The position numbers were made by a program, and so were the translations under genes. Positions 23,677 through 32,425 of a stretch of 64,000 nt of DNA are shown here, one piece after another (positions within the stretch are counted from its first letter, which is position 1; each line of letters begins with the position of its first letter). Location of the stretch: positions 372,001 to 436,000 of the forward strand of contig NZ_JAFCKF010000005.1 in the NCBI RefSeq assembly GCF_018130545.1, written 5' to 3'. The notes under the pieces were generated by a model that saw nothing but the letters and a program-made list of their open reading frames with translations, was not told the origin of the DNA and made no database searches. The stretch comes from Bradyrhizobium tropiciagri. Lineage in GTDB: Bacteria; Pseudomonadota; Alphaproteobacteria; Rhizobiales; Xanthobacteraceae.

Positions 23677-24783
23677 TCATGCTTGCGGCGCCGTCCCGAT
23701 ATGACCAACCCCGCCGCGCCCGGTCCCTTCCGTGGCTCTGCTGAAGGCGGCCACCAATTTCTCCAATGCAGGCGAAAAGCCGCCATCGGCGGGAACGATG
23801 TTCTCCGCGGGCGGCAGGTCTGCCGTGCGGTGACAGGCTGTGGCGTGGCCCGCGCCGTCTGCCAGCGGTTGTGGACTCTCGCTGCGGCAGCGCGCGATCA
23901 CATAGGGGCAGCGGGTATGAAAGCGGCAGCCGGAGGGCGGATTGAGCGCGCTCGGCAACTCGCCCTCCAGCACGATGCGGCTGCGTTTCGCGCGCGGCTT
24001 CGGCACCGGGATCGCCGACAGCAATGCGCGGCTGTAGGGATGGCGCGGCGCGGCAAACAACGCTTGTGCGTCCGCGGTCTCGACGATGGTGCCGAGATTC
24101 ATCACGGCGACGCGGTCGGCGATGTGCTTCACGACAGCCAGATCATGCGAGACGAAGATGTAGGCCAGCTTCAGCCGATCCTGCAGGTCGCGCAGCAGAT
24201 TGAGGATCTGGGAGCGGATCGAGACGTCGAGCGCCGACACCGGCTCGTCGCAGATGATCAGTTTCGGTTCGACCGCGAGCGCGCGGGCAATTGCGATGCG
24301 CTGGCGCTGGCCGCCGGAGAATTCATGCGGATAGCGGCGGGCAAAGCGCGGCTCGAGCCCGACCAGTCGCAATAGCTCCTCGACCCGTTCGCGGCGACCC
24401 GCAGCCGGCACCAGATTGTGCAGCGCCAGCGGCTCGGTCAGGATCTGGCTCACGGTCATGCGCGGGTTGAGCGACGCGTAAGGGTCCTGGAAGATCAGCT
24501 GCGCATCGCGGCGGAACGCGCGCAATTGCTCGGCATTGAGCGCGCCGAGGTCGCGCCCCTCGAAGCTGACGCGGCCGGCATCCGGCTCGATCAGCCGCAG
24601 CACCAGCCGGCTGACGGTGGATTTGCCGCAGCCGGACTCACCGACCAGCGCCAGCGTCTTGCCGGCCTCGACCGTGAAGCTGACGCCGTCGACCGCCTTC
24701 ACATGGGCGGTCGGCCGGCCGAACAGCGAGCGTTCGGCGACGAAATGCTTCACCAGCCCTTCGACTTCGAGCAGCGCGGTCAT
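23677..24783 (-). CDS. Oligopeptide ABC transporter ATP-binding protein (DppF-like), transporter 1
   Basis: A 368-residue ATPase. Walker A is GESGCGKST, the Q-loop [16 protein letters not shown], the signature [15 protein letters not shown], Walker [13 protein letters not shown], and the H-loop VSHDLAVV. After the ATPase core comes the Opp/Dpp C-terminal domain with the cysteine motif [13 protein letters not shown]. About 40 extra residues follow, rich in Pro/Ala/Gly. The true start is MTALLEVEG, whose ATG overlaps the DppD-like stop by 4 bases; the open frame continues antisense-like far upstream inside that gene and is not coding. Confidence 0.93.
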   Translation of the reverse strand: MTALLEVEGLVKHFVAERSLFGRPTAHVKAVDGVSFTVEAGKTLALVGESGCGKSTVSRLVLRLIEPDAGRVSFEGRDLGALNAEQLRAFRRDAQLIFQDPYASLNPRMTVSQILTEPLALHNLVPAAGRRERVEELLRLVGLEPRFARRYPHEFSGGQRQRIAIARALAVEPKLIICDEPVSALDVSIRSQILNLLRDLQDRLKLAYIFVSHDLAVVKHIADRVAVMNLGTIVETADAQALFAAPRHPYSRALLSAIPVPKPRAKRSRIVLEGELPSALNPPSGCRFHTRCPYVIARCRSESPQPLADGAGHATACHRTADLPPAENIVPADGGFSPALEKLVAAFSRATEGTGRGGVGHIGTAPQA

Positions 24784-25769
24784 GACACCAGCCGCTCCAG
24801 CGGCGCGCGGATGCAGCGCGAGGCGTGGGTCGCGCTCAGCATCGCCAGCGACGGCGGTGATTTGGTGCAGGCATCCTCCACGAACGGACAGCGCGCGGCG
24901 AAGCGGCAGCCTGGCGGCGGGTTCGCCATGTTCGGCACCATGCCTTCGATGGTTGCGAGATGGCTGGTGCGGCGATCGAGCCGCGGGATCGAGCCGAGCA
25001 GGCCGACCGTGTAGGGATGCTGCGGATTGGCAAACAGCTCGTCGACCGGCGCGCGTTCGACGATCTCGCCGGCATACATCACCGCGACCTCGTCGCAGAC
25101 TTCGGCGACGACGCCGAGATCGTGGGTGATCAGGATGATCGCAGCACCACTTGCGGCCTTCAGCTCGCGCATCAGATCGAGGATCTGCGCCTGCAGCGTG
25201 ACGTCGAGCGCGGTGGTCGGCTCGTCGGCGATCAACAGCTGCGGATCGCAGGCCAGCGCCATCGCGATCATCACGCGCTGACGCATGCCGCCGGACAGCT
25301 TGTGCGGATATTCGTCGATACGTTTCTCCGGCGAGGGGATGTGGACGCGGCGCAGCAGCTCGATGGTGCGCTCGCGCGCCGCGCGCCGGGAGCCGCCGCG
25401 GTGGCGCAGGATCGTCTCGGTGATCTGGTCGCCGATGGTGAAGCTCGGGTTGAGCGAGGTCATCGGCTCCTGGAAGATCATTGCGAGGCGATTGCCGCGC
25501 AGGTCGCGCAGCGTCGCATCCGGCACCTCGAGCAGGTCGAAGCCGTCGAAGCGGATCGCGCCGGAGACCGCGGCGGATTGCTTCGGCAACAGCCCCATGA
25601 TCGCGAGCGAGGTGACGCTCTTGCCGCAACCGGACTCGCCGACCAGGGCGAGCGTGGCGCCGTTGGCGACGGACAGATCGACGCTGTCGACCGCATGCGT
25701 GATGCGACCGTCGTCGCCGTGGAAGCTGACGCGTAGGCCCTCGATCTCGATCAGCGGGCCCGCAGTCAT
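24780..25769 (-). CDS. Oligopeptide ABC transporter ATP-binding protein (DppD-like), transporter 1
   Basis: A 329-residue ATPase with Walker [10 protein letters not shown], the Q-loop [17 protein letters not shown], signature [16 protein letters not shown], Walker [19 protein letters not shown] and H-loop ITHDLGVV. It ends with the Opp/Dpp C-terminal cysteine region ([13 protein letters not shown]). This is the OppD-type partner of the DppF-like protein. Four-base ATGA overlaps link it on both sides, to the DUF1028 gene before and the DppF-like gene after. Confidence 0.94.
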   Translation of the reverse strand: MTAGPLIEIEGLRVSFHGDDGRITHAVDSVDLSVANGATLALVGESGCGKSVTSLAIMGLLPKQSAAVSGAIRFDGFDLLEVPDATLRDLRGNRLAMIFQEPMTSLNPSFTIGDQITETILRHRGGSRRAARERTIELLRRVHIPSPEKRIDEYPHKLSGGMRQRVMIAMALACDPQLLIADEPTTALDVTLQAQILDLMRELKAASGAAIILITHDLGVVAEVCDEVAVMYAGEIVERAPVDELFANPQHPYTVGLLGSIPRLDRRTSHLATIEGMVPNMANPPPGCRFAARCPFVEDACTKSPPSLAMLSATHASRCIRAPLERLVS

Positions 25770-26476
25770 TCGCGGCCCGCTTTTGCGGCTGCAATGCCAG
25801 CGTCGATCCTGGCACGATCGCTGGTGCCAGTCGGGTTGTCGCGGGTCGGCATGAAGTCGCGGAACGGCACCCAGTGTTCGCGGCTGACGGCTTCCAGCCG
25901 TTCCAGTTCGCGCAGGGGATCGATGTGGTCGTCAACCCGCAGGTCGAGCAATGGCCATTCCTCGCTGCCGTGGATGAGCATTGCCGCCGATTGCTTGCCG
26001 CGCTTGTCGCCGCCCGCCGCTTCGCCGGCGAACATCGCCCTGATCAGCCGCTCCGCGAACGGCAGCGCTGCATTTGCAGCATAGGCGCGTGCGGTGTCGT
26101 CGAGCACCGCGGGTCCGGCCAGCATGTTGCCGGCGATCGAAAAACCGTCGCCGGCGATATGGCCGAACCAGTCGATGCAATCCTTGCCGGAGTGCGCGGC
26201 GATGCGGCCCTTGGCGTCCATCATATGTACCTGCCGGCTCTCGCGGCCACCGTCGGGCGCGATCAGCGCCGCGATCACGTCATGCGGGCTGTTGCCGTCG
26301 CGCAGCAGCGTGAGGCCGTCGATGCCGTAATAGGGATTGACCAGCGCCTGGGTCGCGATAGCGCCGATCCCGGGTGCAATGTGCGGCACCAGCGCACCGA
26401 CCGCGAAGAACCGCGTCGCGACGGCGATGCCGAGCTGGCCGGTGGCGCTGTCGCGGGCGATGATCGACCAGGTCAT
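25766..26476 (-). CDS. DUF1028 family protein (Ntn-hydrolase-like)
   Basis: A 236-residue protein starting [32 protein letters not shown], the hallmark of DUF1028. This family is thought to have an Ntn-hydrolase-like fold and is often encoded with gamma-glutamyltransferase or peptide transporters; no activity is established to my knowledge. Other conserved parts are [36 protein letters not shown] and [17 protein letters not shown]. No signal peptide is evident, so it would act in the cytoplasm. It lies 9 bases after the gamma-glutamyltransferase gene and overlaps the DppD-like gene by 4 bases. A peptide or amide hydrolase acting on imported substrate is a reasonable inference. Confidence 0.8.
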   Translation of the reverse strand: MTWSIIARDSATGQLGIAVATRFFAVGALVPHIAPGIGAIATQALVNPYYGIDGLTLLRDGNSPHDVIAALIAPDGGRESRQVHMMDAKGRIAAHSGKDCIDWFGHIAGDGFSIAGNMLAGPAVLDDTARAYAANAALPFAERLIRAMFAGEAAGGDKRGKQSAAMLIHGSEEWPLLDLRVDDHIDPLRELERLEAVSREHWVPFRDFMPTRDNPTGTSDRARIDAGIAAAKAGRE

Positions 26477-26485
26477 CCGAAACCT

Positions 26486-28291
26486 CTAGCGGCCCGCGGC
26501 GTAACCCTGCATGCCGCGCGGATTGGCGGCGGCACGGCGGCGGGGACCGACCTTCGAGGCCGCGGTGAGGCGGCCTTCCGACCAATCGGGGCCGATCTCC
26601 ACGACATGACCGCGGCGTTTCAATTCGTCGATGGTCGGTTTCGGCACGCGGTTTTCCAGCACAAGCACGCCGGGACGCGAGGTGCGCGGCCAGAACGAGA
26701 TCGGGAAATGCTCGGAGTGCCAGGCCGGCGCGTCGATCGCCTCCTGCAAATTGAGTTTGGCGTGGACGTGGCGCAGGAAGAACTGCGTGATCCACTGGTC
26801 CTGCTGGTCGCCGCCCGGCGACCCCCAGGAGAGATAGGGCGCGCCGTCGCGCAGCGCCATGGTCGGCGACAGCGTGGTGCGCGGCCGCTTGCCCGGCGCC
26901 AGCGATGCCGGGTGGTTCTCTTCCAGCCAGAACATCTGGGCGCGGCTGCCGAGGCAGAAGCCGAGCTCGGGAATCACCGGCGAGGATTGCAGCCAGCCGC
27001 CGGACGGCGTCGCCGAGATCATGTTGCCGGCCTTGTCGATGATGTCGAAATGCACGGTATCGCCGCGCACCTCGCCGAACCGGCCGACGGTCGGCTCGCC
27101 CGCGCCCATGGCGCCGACCGCCTCGCGATGCCCTTCGGCGTGGCGCAACTTGACGACGCCGCCGAAACCTTCGACCGAACCGGGGCGGAAGTCGAGCGAG
27201 GCCTTGTCCTTCGAGATCAGCTTGCGCCGCTCGGTGTTGTAAGCATCGGACAACAGCGTTTCGATCGGAATGTTCGTGAACTTGGGATCGCCGTAGAATG
27301 TCTCGCGATCGGCATAAGCGAGCTTGGCGGCCTCGATCTGCAGATGGATGAAGTCGGGGCCCGCGGGATCGAGCCCGTCGAGCTCAAAGCCCTTCAGCAG
27401 CGCGAGCTGCTGCAGCATCACCGGACCCTGGCTCCAGACGCCGCACTTCTGCACGGTGTAGCGGCCGTAATCGTAAGTGAGCGGTGCCTCGATGGTGGGC
27501 TGCCAGCGCGCCATGTCGTCGGCCGACAGCACGCCGCGATGCGGCGAGCCGGAGACGTCCATCACCTCCTGGGTGCGGCAGAACTTGTCGATCGCCTCCG
27601 CGACGAAGCCTTTCGACCAGGCCTGCCGGGCGCGCTCGATCTGCGCGACACGGTCGTCGCCCGCGCTCTCCGCCTCGGTCAGGATGCGCGCGTAAGTCTC
27701 AGCCAGCGTCTTGTTGGTGAAGAGGGTGCCGGGCTTCGGCACTTCGCCGTTGGGCAGATAGACGTCGGCCGAGGTGGTCCAGTATTTCCGGAACAGCTGC
27801 TCGACGGCCTTGATGGTGGCGGAGGCGCGCTCGACCAGCGGATGGCCGTCACGGGCATAGCCAATTGCGGGCTCCAGCACGTCGCGCAGCTTCATTGTGC
27901 CGTAGTCGCGCAGCAGCAGCATCCAGGTTTCGAACGTGCCGGGCACGCAGGCGGCGAGCAGGCCGGTGCCGGGCACCATCTCGAGTCCTTCGCTGCGATA
28001 ATGCGCGATCGTTGCTTTCGCCGGCGCCGGGCCCTGGCCGCAGATCACCTCGCTTTTGCCGCGCTTGACGTCGTGCACGATGATCGGCACGTCGCCGCCG
28101 GGGCCGTTCAGATGCGGCTCCACCACCTGCAGCGTGAATGCCGCTGCAACGCCGGCGTCAAACGCGTTGCCGCCTTTCTCCAGCGCCGCCATGCCGACCG
28201 CGGTGGCGATCCAGTGCGTCGAGGTGACGACGCCGAAAGTGCCTTCGATCTCGGGCCTTGTGGTGAATGGATCGGGGTTGACGTTGCTCAT
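26486..28291 (-). CDS. Gamma-glutamyltransferase family protein
   Basis: A 601-residue GGT-like Ntn hydrolase. The family's precursor is cleaved by its own threonine to give large and small chains. The candidate nucleophile is T412 in RGDTVHFDIIDKAGN, matching the T-x-H-x-x-x-x-D pattern of GGT. The small-chain motifs SPTMALRDG and WGSPGGDQQDQW follow, and the large chain has GGNAFDAGVAAAFTLQVVEPHLNGPGGD. No signal peptide is apparent (MSNVNPDPFTTRPE), so it is probably cytoplasmic, unlike the periplasmic E. coli enzyme. The SGG-type oxyanion region is altered to TPSGGWLQSSP. It probably hydrolyses gamma-glutamyl or related amide bonds in imported peptides. Confidence 0.87.
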   Translation of the reverse strand: MSNVNPDPFTTRPEIEGTFGVVTSTHWIATAVGMAALEKGGNAFDAGVAAAFTLQVVEPHLNGPGGDVPIIVHDVKRGKSEVICGQGPAPAKATIAHYRSEGLEMVPGTGLLAACVPGTFETWMLLLRDYGTMKLRDVLEPAIGYARDGHPLVERASATIKAVEQLFRKYWTTSADVYLPNGEVPKPGTLFTNKTLAETYARILTEAESAGDDRVAQIERARQAWSKGFVAEAIDKFCRTQEVMDVSGSPHRGVLSADDMARWQPTIEAPLTYDYGRYTVQKCGVWSQGPVMLQQLALLKGFELDGLDPAGPDFIHLQIEAAKLAYADRETFYGDPKFTNIPIETLLSDAYNTERRKLISKDKASLDFRPGSVEGFGGVVKLRHAEGHREAVGAMGAGEPTVGRFGEVRGDTVHFDIIDKAGNMISATPSGGWLQSSPVIPELGFCLGSRAQMFWLEENHPASLAPGKRPRTTLSPTMALRDGAPYLSWGSPGGDQQDQWITQFFLRHVHAKLNLQEAIDAPAWHSEHFPISFWPRTSRPGVLVLENRVPKPTIDELKRRGHVVEIGPDWSEGRLTAASKVGPRRRAAANPRGMQGYAAGR

Positions 28292-28398
28292 GGCTATTCA
28301 CCGTTCGGCGGCTTGTTGGGCTTGTTGCGCGCGCACTTGATCACAGGCGCGCTGGCATGCCAACCGCCTGGTGGACATGGCCGCTCCCATCCGCGTGA

Positions 28399-29394
28399 TC
28401 ATGCCGGTACGGCAGCGGCAGGGCTGTTGACGGCGTGGCAGGCGACGCCGTCGATCAGTTCCGGTGTCTTCTGGCGGCAGAGATCGAAGGCGAGGGGGCA
28501 GCGCGGATTGAACGCGCAGCCCGATGGCGGATCGATCGGGTTCGGAATCTCACCCTTGACCGGGATGCGCTGCCGGCCGGACATCGCAAGGTCCGGAACC
28601 GCGCCGAGCAGCATCTTGGTGTAGGGCATCCGCGGGTTCTCGAACAGTTTCCGGCCCTCGGCGATCTCGACGATGCGGCCGAGATACATCACGCCGATCC
28701 GGCTCGCCATGTGGCGGACGACGGCGAGATTGTGGCTGATGAACAGATAGGTCAGGCCGAACTTGTCCTGCAAATCGCGCATCAGATTGAGGATCTGCGC
28801 CTGCACCGAGACGTCGAGCGCCGAGGTCGGCTCATCGCAGACGATGAACTCCGCTTCCGACGCCAGCGCACGGGCGATCGCAATGCGCTGGCGCTGGCCG
28901 CCGGAGAATTCGTGCGGGAATTTCTGGCCGTCGTCGGGGTGCAGGCCGACCAGCGAGAGCAGTTCGCCGACCCTGGCCTTGATGTCGCGTTCGCCCTGGA
29001 TCAGGTCGAAGGCGCGGATCGGCTCGGCGACGATGGCGGCGACCCGGTAGCGCGGATTGAGGCTGGCGTAAGGATCCTGGAAAACCATCTGGATGCGCCG
29101 GCGCAGCCGGCGGCGCGCCTGAGCCTGCCGTGGATCGGTCATCGATACGCCGTCGATGACGACCTCGCCCGAACTCGGCGGCAGCAGGCCGACCACCATG
29201 CGTGCAACCGTGGTCTTGCCGGAGCCGGATTCGCCGACCAGCGCAAAGGTCTCACCGCGCTTGATGTCGAAAGAGACGCCGTCGACGGCTTTGAGATATT
29301 CGAGATGGCCGCCCTCGAGCACGCGGTTCAGCCACGGCTTCGAGACGTCGAAGACGCGGCGCAGGTTCCTGACCTCGATCAACGTCCCGCTCAT
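28399..29394 (-). CDS. Oligopeptide ABC transporter ATP-binding protein (OppF-like), transporter 2
   Basis: A 331-residue ATPase: Walker A GESGSGKTT, Q-loop [16 protein letters not shown], signature [15 protein letters not shown], Walker B FIVCDEPTSALDVSVQAQ, H-loop ISHNLAVV, and C-terminal PPSGCAFNPRCPLAF. The OppF-type insertion near the N-terminus (VFDVSKPWLNRVLEGGHLEYLKAVDG) places it in the group acting with a separate OppD. Its ATG overlaps the OppD-like stop by 4 bases. A 107-base gap separates it from the gamma-glutamyltransferase gene; I see no clear terminator in that gap. Confidence 0.93.
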   Translation of the reverse strand: MSGTLIEVRNLRRVFDVSKPWLNRVLEGGHLEYLKAVDGVSFDIKRGETFALVGESGSGKTTVARMVVGLLPPSSGEVVIDGVSMTDPRQAQARRRLRRRIQMVFQDPYASLNPRYRVAAIVAEPIRAFDLIQGERDIKARVGELLSLVGLHPDDGQKFPHEFSGGQRQRIAIARALASEAEFIVCDEPTSALDVSVQAQILNLMRDLQDKFGLTYLFISHNLAVVRHMASRIGVMYLGRIVEIAEGRKLFENPRMPYTKMLLGAVPDLAMSGRQRIPVKGEIPNPIDPPSGCAFNPRCPLAFDLCRQKTPELIDGVACHAVNSPAAAVPA

Positions 29395-30374
29395 GCCGCG
29401 GTCTCCTTCGCGGGCTCGAACAGATGGCAGGCGACGGATTGCGTACCCTGCCGGATCGGCTCGGGGCGTTCGACGCGGCAGCGATCGAAGACAAATGCGC
29501 AGCGCGGATTGAACGGGCAGCCCGGCGGGATCGCCGACAGCCGCGGCATCGAGCCCGGGATCTGCACCAGGCGCTTGTCCTCGCCCGCAAGCGTCGGGAT
29601 CGCGCCCATCAGGCCCTTGGCATAGGGATGCAGCGGATTGCGCACCACCTCCTGCACCGGGCCGATCTCGGCGATGCGGCCGGAATACATCACCGCGACG
29701 CGGTCGCAGGTCTCGGCGATCACGCCCATGTCATGGGTCACCAGCATCACCGCGGTGCCGTGGTCGCGGCCGAGCCGCTTGATCAGCGCGATGATCTGCG
29801 CCTGCACGGAGACGTCGAGCGCGGTGGTCGGCTCGTCCGCGATGATCAGCTCCGGCTCGGCGCAGATCGCGAGCGCGATCACGACGCGCTGGCGCATGCC
29901 ACCGGAGAATTCATGTGGATAGCCGTCGATGCGCTTCTCCGGCGCGGGGATGCCGACCTCGGCCAACAGATCGATGGCGCGCCTGCGCGCGGCGCTTTCG
30001 CTCAGATTGGTGTGGGTGCGGATGGTCTCGATGATCTGGTCGCCGATCTTGTAGAGCGGATTGAGGCTGGTCAGCGGATCCTGGAAGATCATGCCGATCC
30101 GCTTGCCCCTGACGCGGCGGATCTCCTCCGGCGGCAGATGGTCGATCCGCGTGCCCGACAATTCGATCTCGCCGGCGGAGATGCGGCCGGGCGGATCGAT
30201 CAGCCCGATCACCGCAAGTCCAGTGACCGACTTGCCGGCGCCGGACTCGCCGACCACGCCGAGCACCTCGCCCTTGGCGATGTCGAACGACACGCCGTTG
30301 ATGGCGCGCAACGTCGCGCGGCGGGTGACGAACTCCACCTCGAGATTGCGCACGGAGAGAACAGGCTGGGTCAT
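29391..30374 (-). CDS. Oligopeptide ABC transporter ATP-binding protein (OppD-like), transporter 2
   Basis: A 327-residue ATPase: Walker A GESGAGKSV, Q-loop MIFQDPLTSLNPLYKIG, signature [15 protein letters not shown], Walker [20 protein letters not shown]-loop VTHDMGVI, C-terminal PPGCPFNPRCAFVF. The start MTQPVLSVRNLEVEF overlaps the permease stop by 4 bases; the frame runs 34 codons further upstream but that part is inside the permease gene. It pairs with the OppF-like protein on the minus side. Confidence 0.94.
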   Translation of the reverse strand: MTQPVLSVRNLEVEFVTRRATLRAINGVSFDIAKGEVLGVVGESGAGKSVTGLAVIGLIDPPGRISAGEIELSGTRIDHLPPEEIRRVRGKRIGMIFQDPLTSLNPLYKIGDQIIETIRTHTNLSESAARRRAIDLLAEVGIPAPEKRIDGYPHEFSGGMRQRVVIALAICAEPELIIADEPTTALDVSVQAQIIALIKRLGRDHGTAVMLVTHDMGVIAETCDRVAVMYSGRIAEIGPVQEVVRNPLHPYAKGLMGAIPTLAGEDKRLVQIPGSMPRLSAIPPGCPFNPRCAFVFDRCRVERPEPIRQGTQSVACHLFEPAKETAA

Positions 30375-31330
30375 CGGAGCTTTGGGTTGAGTGCGTCGCG
30401 CAGCCAGTCGCCGAGCAGGTTGATGGAGAGGATCAGGCCGGCCAGCGCAATGCCCGGGAAGGCGACGATCCACCATTCGCCGGCGAACAGATAGTTGTTG
30501 CCGATCCGGATCAGGGTGCCGAGCGAGGGCATGGTGTCGGGCATCCCTGCGCCGAGGAACGACAACGTGGCCTCGGTGATGATCGCGAGCGCGAGGTTGA
30601 TGGTGGCGATGACGAGGATCGGGCCCATCGTGTTCGGCAGCACGTGGCGGAACATGATCTTCGGCGCCGGCAGGCCGATCAGCTGCGCCGCCGCCACATA
30701 GTCCTTGTTCTTCTCGACCATCACCGAGCCGCGCACGGTTCGGGCATATTGCACCCAGAAACTGAGGCCGATCGCGATCACGAGCACGCCAAGCGTGCTC
30801 ATCTCGTCGAGCCGGTTGCCGAGCAGCGATTTGGCGACCCCGTTGACCAGGAGCGCGATCAGGATCGCCGGGAAGGTGAGCTGCACGTCGGCGATCCGCA
30901 TGATCACGGTGTCGACCACGCCGCCGAAATAGCCGGCGACCAGGCCGAGGGCGATGCCCAGCGCGCCGGCGAAGACCACGCCGGCGAGGCCGACCGCAAG
31001 CGAGATGCGCAGGCCGTAGAGGATCGCCGAGAGCACGTCGCGGCCCTGCTCGTCGGTGCCGAGCAGGAACGGGCTCTGGCCGTCGGCGCTCCAGAGCGGC
31101 GCGATCCGCGAGTTCATCAGCTGCAGCTGCGCCGGATCGAACGGGTTCTGCACCGCGAGCCAGGATGCGAAGATCGCCAGCAGGAAGAACAGCAGCGTGA
31201 TCGCCGCGGCGACCATCGTCAGTTTGGAGCGGCGGAACGAATAGAAGATGTCGCTGTCGAGCGCGCGCCTGAACCAGCCGGCAGCGGGCTGGTGATCTTG
31301 CGTGCGATCGGGGATGGCGGCGTCGGACAT
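30371..31330 (-). CDS. Oligopeptide ABC transporter permease (OppC/DppC-like), transporter 2
   Basis: A 319-residue permease with a cytoplasmic N-terminus, TM1 (LTMVAAAITLLFFLLAIFASW), the motif FLLGTDEQGRDVLSAILYGLR, and the EAA loop AAAQLIGLPAPKIMFRHVLPN. C-terminal SINLLGDWLRDALNPKLR is typical of the family. Its ATG is 11 bases after the OppB-like stop and its own stop overlaps the OppD-like ATG. Confidence 0.93.
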   Translation of the reverse strand: MSDAAIPDRTQDHQPAAGWFRRALDSDIFYSFRRSKLTMVAAAITLLFFLLAIFASWLAVQNPFDPAQLQLMNSRIAPLWSADGQSPFLLGTDEQGRDVLSAILYGLRISLAVGLAGVVFAGALGIALGLVAGYFGGVVDTVIMRIADVQLTFPAILIALLVNGVAKSLLGNRLDEMSTLGVLVIAIGLSFWVQYARTVRGSVMVEKNKDYVAAAQLIGLPAPKIMFRHVLPNTMGPILVIATINLALAIITEATLSFLGAGMPDTMPSLGTLIRIGNNYLFAGEWWIVAFPGIALAGLILSINLLGDWLRDALNPKLR

Positions 31331-31341
31331 CGGTCAGCCCC

Positions 31342-32322
31342 TCACGCCGCGCGGCCGACGGTCGAGCGCAAACGCGGATCGACCACGGTGTAGAGGATGT
31401 CGACCACGAGATTGATGGTGACGAAGATCAGCGAGACCATCAGGAGATACGCGGCCATGATCGGGATATCGACGTTTTGCACGGCCTGCACGAACAGAAG
31501 CCCCATGCCCGGCCATTGGAACACGGTTTCGGTGATGATCGAGAAAGCAATAACCGAACCAAACTGCAGGCCGGCCACCGTGATCACCGGAACCAGGGTG
31601 TTCTTCAGCGCGTGGCCGAAATGGATCGCGCGGGTGGTCAACCCGCGGGCGCGGGCGAAGCGGATATAGTCGGTGCGCAGTACTTCCAGCATTTCGGCGC
31701 GCACCAGCCGCATGATCAGGGTCATCTGGAACAGCCCGAGCGTGATCGCCGGCATGATGATCGCCTTCCAGCCGGAGACCGTGAGGAGCCCGGTCGACCA
31801 CCAGCCGAGCTTGACCACCTCGCCGCGGCCGAAGGAGGGCAGCCAGCCCAGGGTCACGGCGAACAGATAGATCAGCAGGATGCCGATCAGGAAGGTCGGC
31901 AGCGAAATGCCGATCAGCGATATCGCCTGGAATAATTTGGCCAGGATGGTGTCGCGGCGCAGCGCCGAATAGACCCCCATCAGGATGCCGGCCACCATCG
32001 CAAAGATGGTGGCGACGATCGCAAGCTCCAGCGTCGCCGGCATGCGCTCGGCGAGCAGCGAAGAGACCGGTAGGCGGAACTGGTAAGACACGCCGAACTT
32101 GAACTGCAGCGCATTGATGAAGTAGCGGCCGAACTGCACCAGCACGGGATCGTCGAGGCCGAGCGAGTGCCGGATCTCGGCGCGCTGCGCGGCCGAGGTG
32201 TCGATCGAGACCATCTGGTTCACGGGATCGCCGGCGAAGCGGAACATCGCGAACGCGATGACGCCCACGGCGAGCATGACGCCGACCGCCTGCAGGAAGC
32301 GGCGAAGAGTGAAAGCGAGCAT
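31342..32322 (-). CDS. Oligopeptide ABC transporter permease (OppB/DppB-like), transporter 2
   Basis: A 326-residue permease beginning MLAFTLRRFLQAVGVMLAVGVIAFAM, followed by FAGDPVNQMVSI, the EAA loop RFARARGLTTRAIHFGHALKNTLV, and C-terminal INLVVDILYTVVDPRLRS. Six TM helices are expected. It follows the binding-protein gene across a 103-base gap that contains a perfect 12-bp stem-loop. Confidence 0.93.
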   Translation of the reverse strand: MLAFTLRRFLQAVGVMLAVGVIAFAMFRFAGDPVNQMVSIDTSAAQRAEIRHSLGLDDPVLVQFGRYFINALQFKFGVSYQFRLPVSSLLAERMPATLELAIVATIFAMVAGILMGVYSALRRDTILAKLFQAISLIGISLPTFLIGILLIYLFAVTLGWLPSFGRGEVVKLGWWSTGLLTVSGWKAIIMPAITLGLFQMTLIMRLVRAEMLEVLRTDYIRFARARGLTTRAIHFGHALKNTLVPVITVAGLQFGSVIAFSIITETVFQWPGMGLLFVQAVQNVDIPIMAAYLLMVSLIFVTINLVVDILYTVVDPRLRSTVGRAA

Positions 32323-32381
32323 CTCTACCTTTCACTGCTCTTTGCAATTGGCGCGCGGCTTTGCGCGACCGGAAAACGCGA

Positions 32382-32409
32382 GGTCCCGGAAGCCTGCGCT
32401 TCCGGGACC
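32382..32409 (-). other. Perfect 12-bp stem-loop between binding-protein and permease genes
   Basis: GGTCCCGGAAGC and GCTTCCGGGACC are perfect inverted repeats around a 4-base loop. Read on the minus strand it lies 16 bases after the binding-protein stop and is followed by TCGCGTTTTCC. It probably protects the binding-protein mRNA or partly terminates transcription, keeping receptor in excess over permease. Confidence 0.7.
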
Positions 32410-32425
32410 CAATTCGCCGAAACCA

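Noticed and set aside
24784-25935. Possible fusion of the DppD and DppF ATPases in a 752-codon frame
   Set aside because: Only the last 368 codons carry ATPase motifs; the earlier part is the wrong frame of the DppD-like gene, which has its own proper frame.
25874-28624. A 916-codon open frame on the plus strand opposite the gamma-glutamyltransferase and DUF1028 genes
   Set aside because: It is antisense to two well-supported genes and has the Arg/His/Asp-rich composition of a mirror frame.
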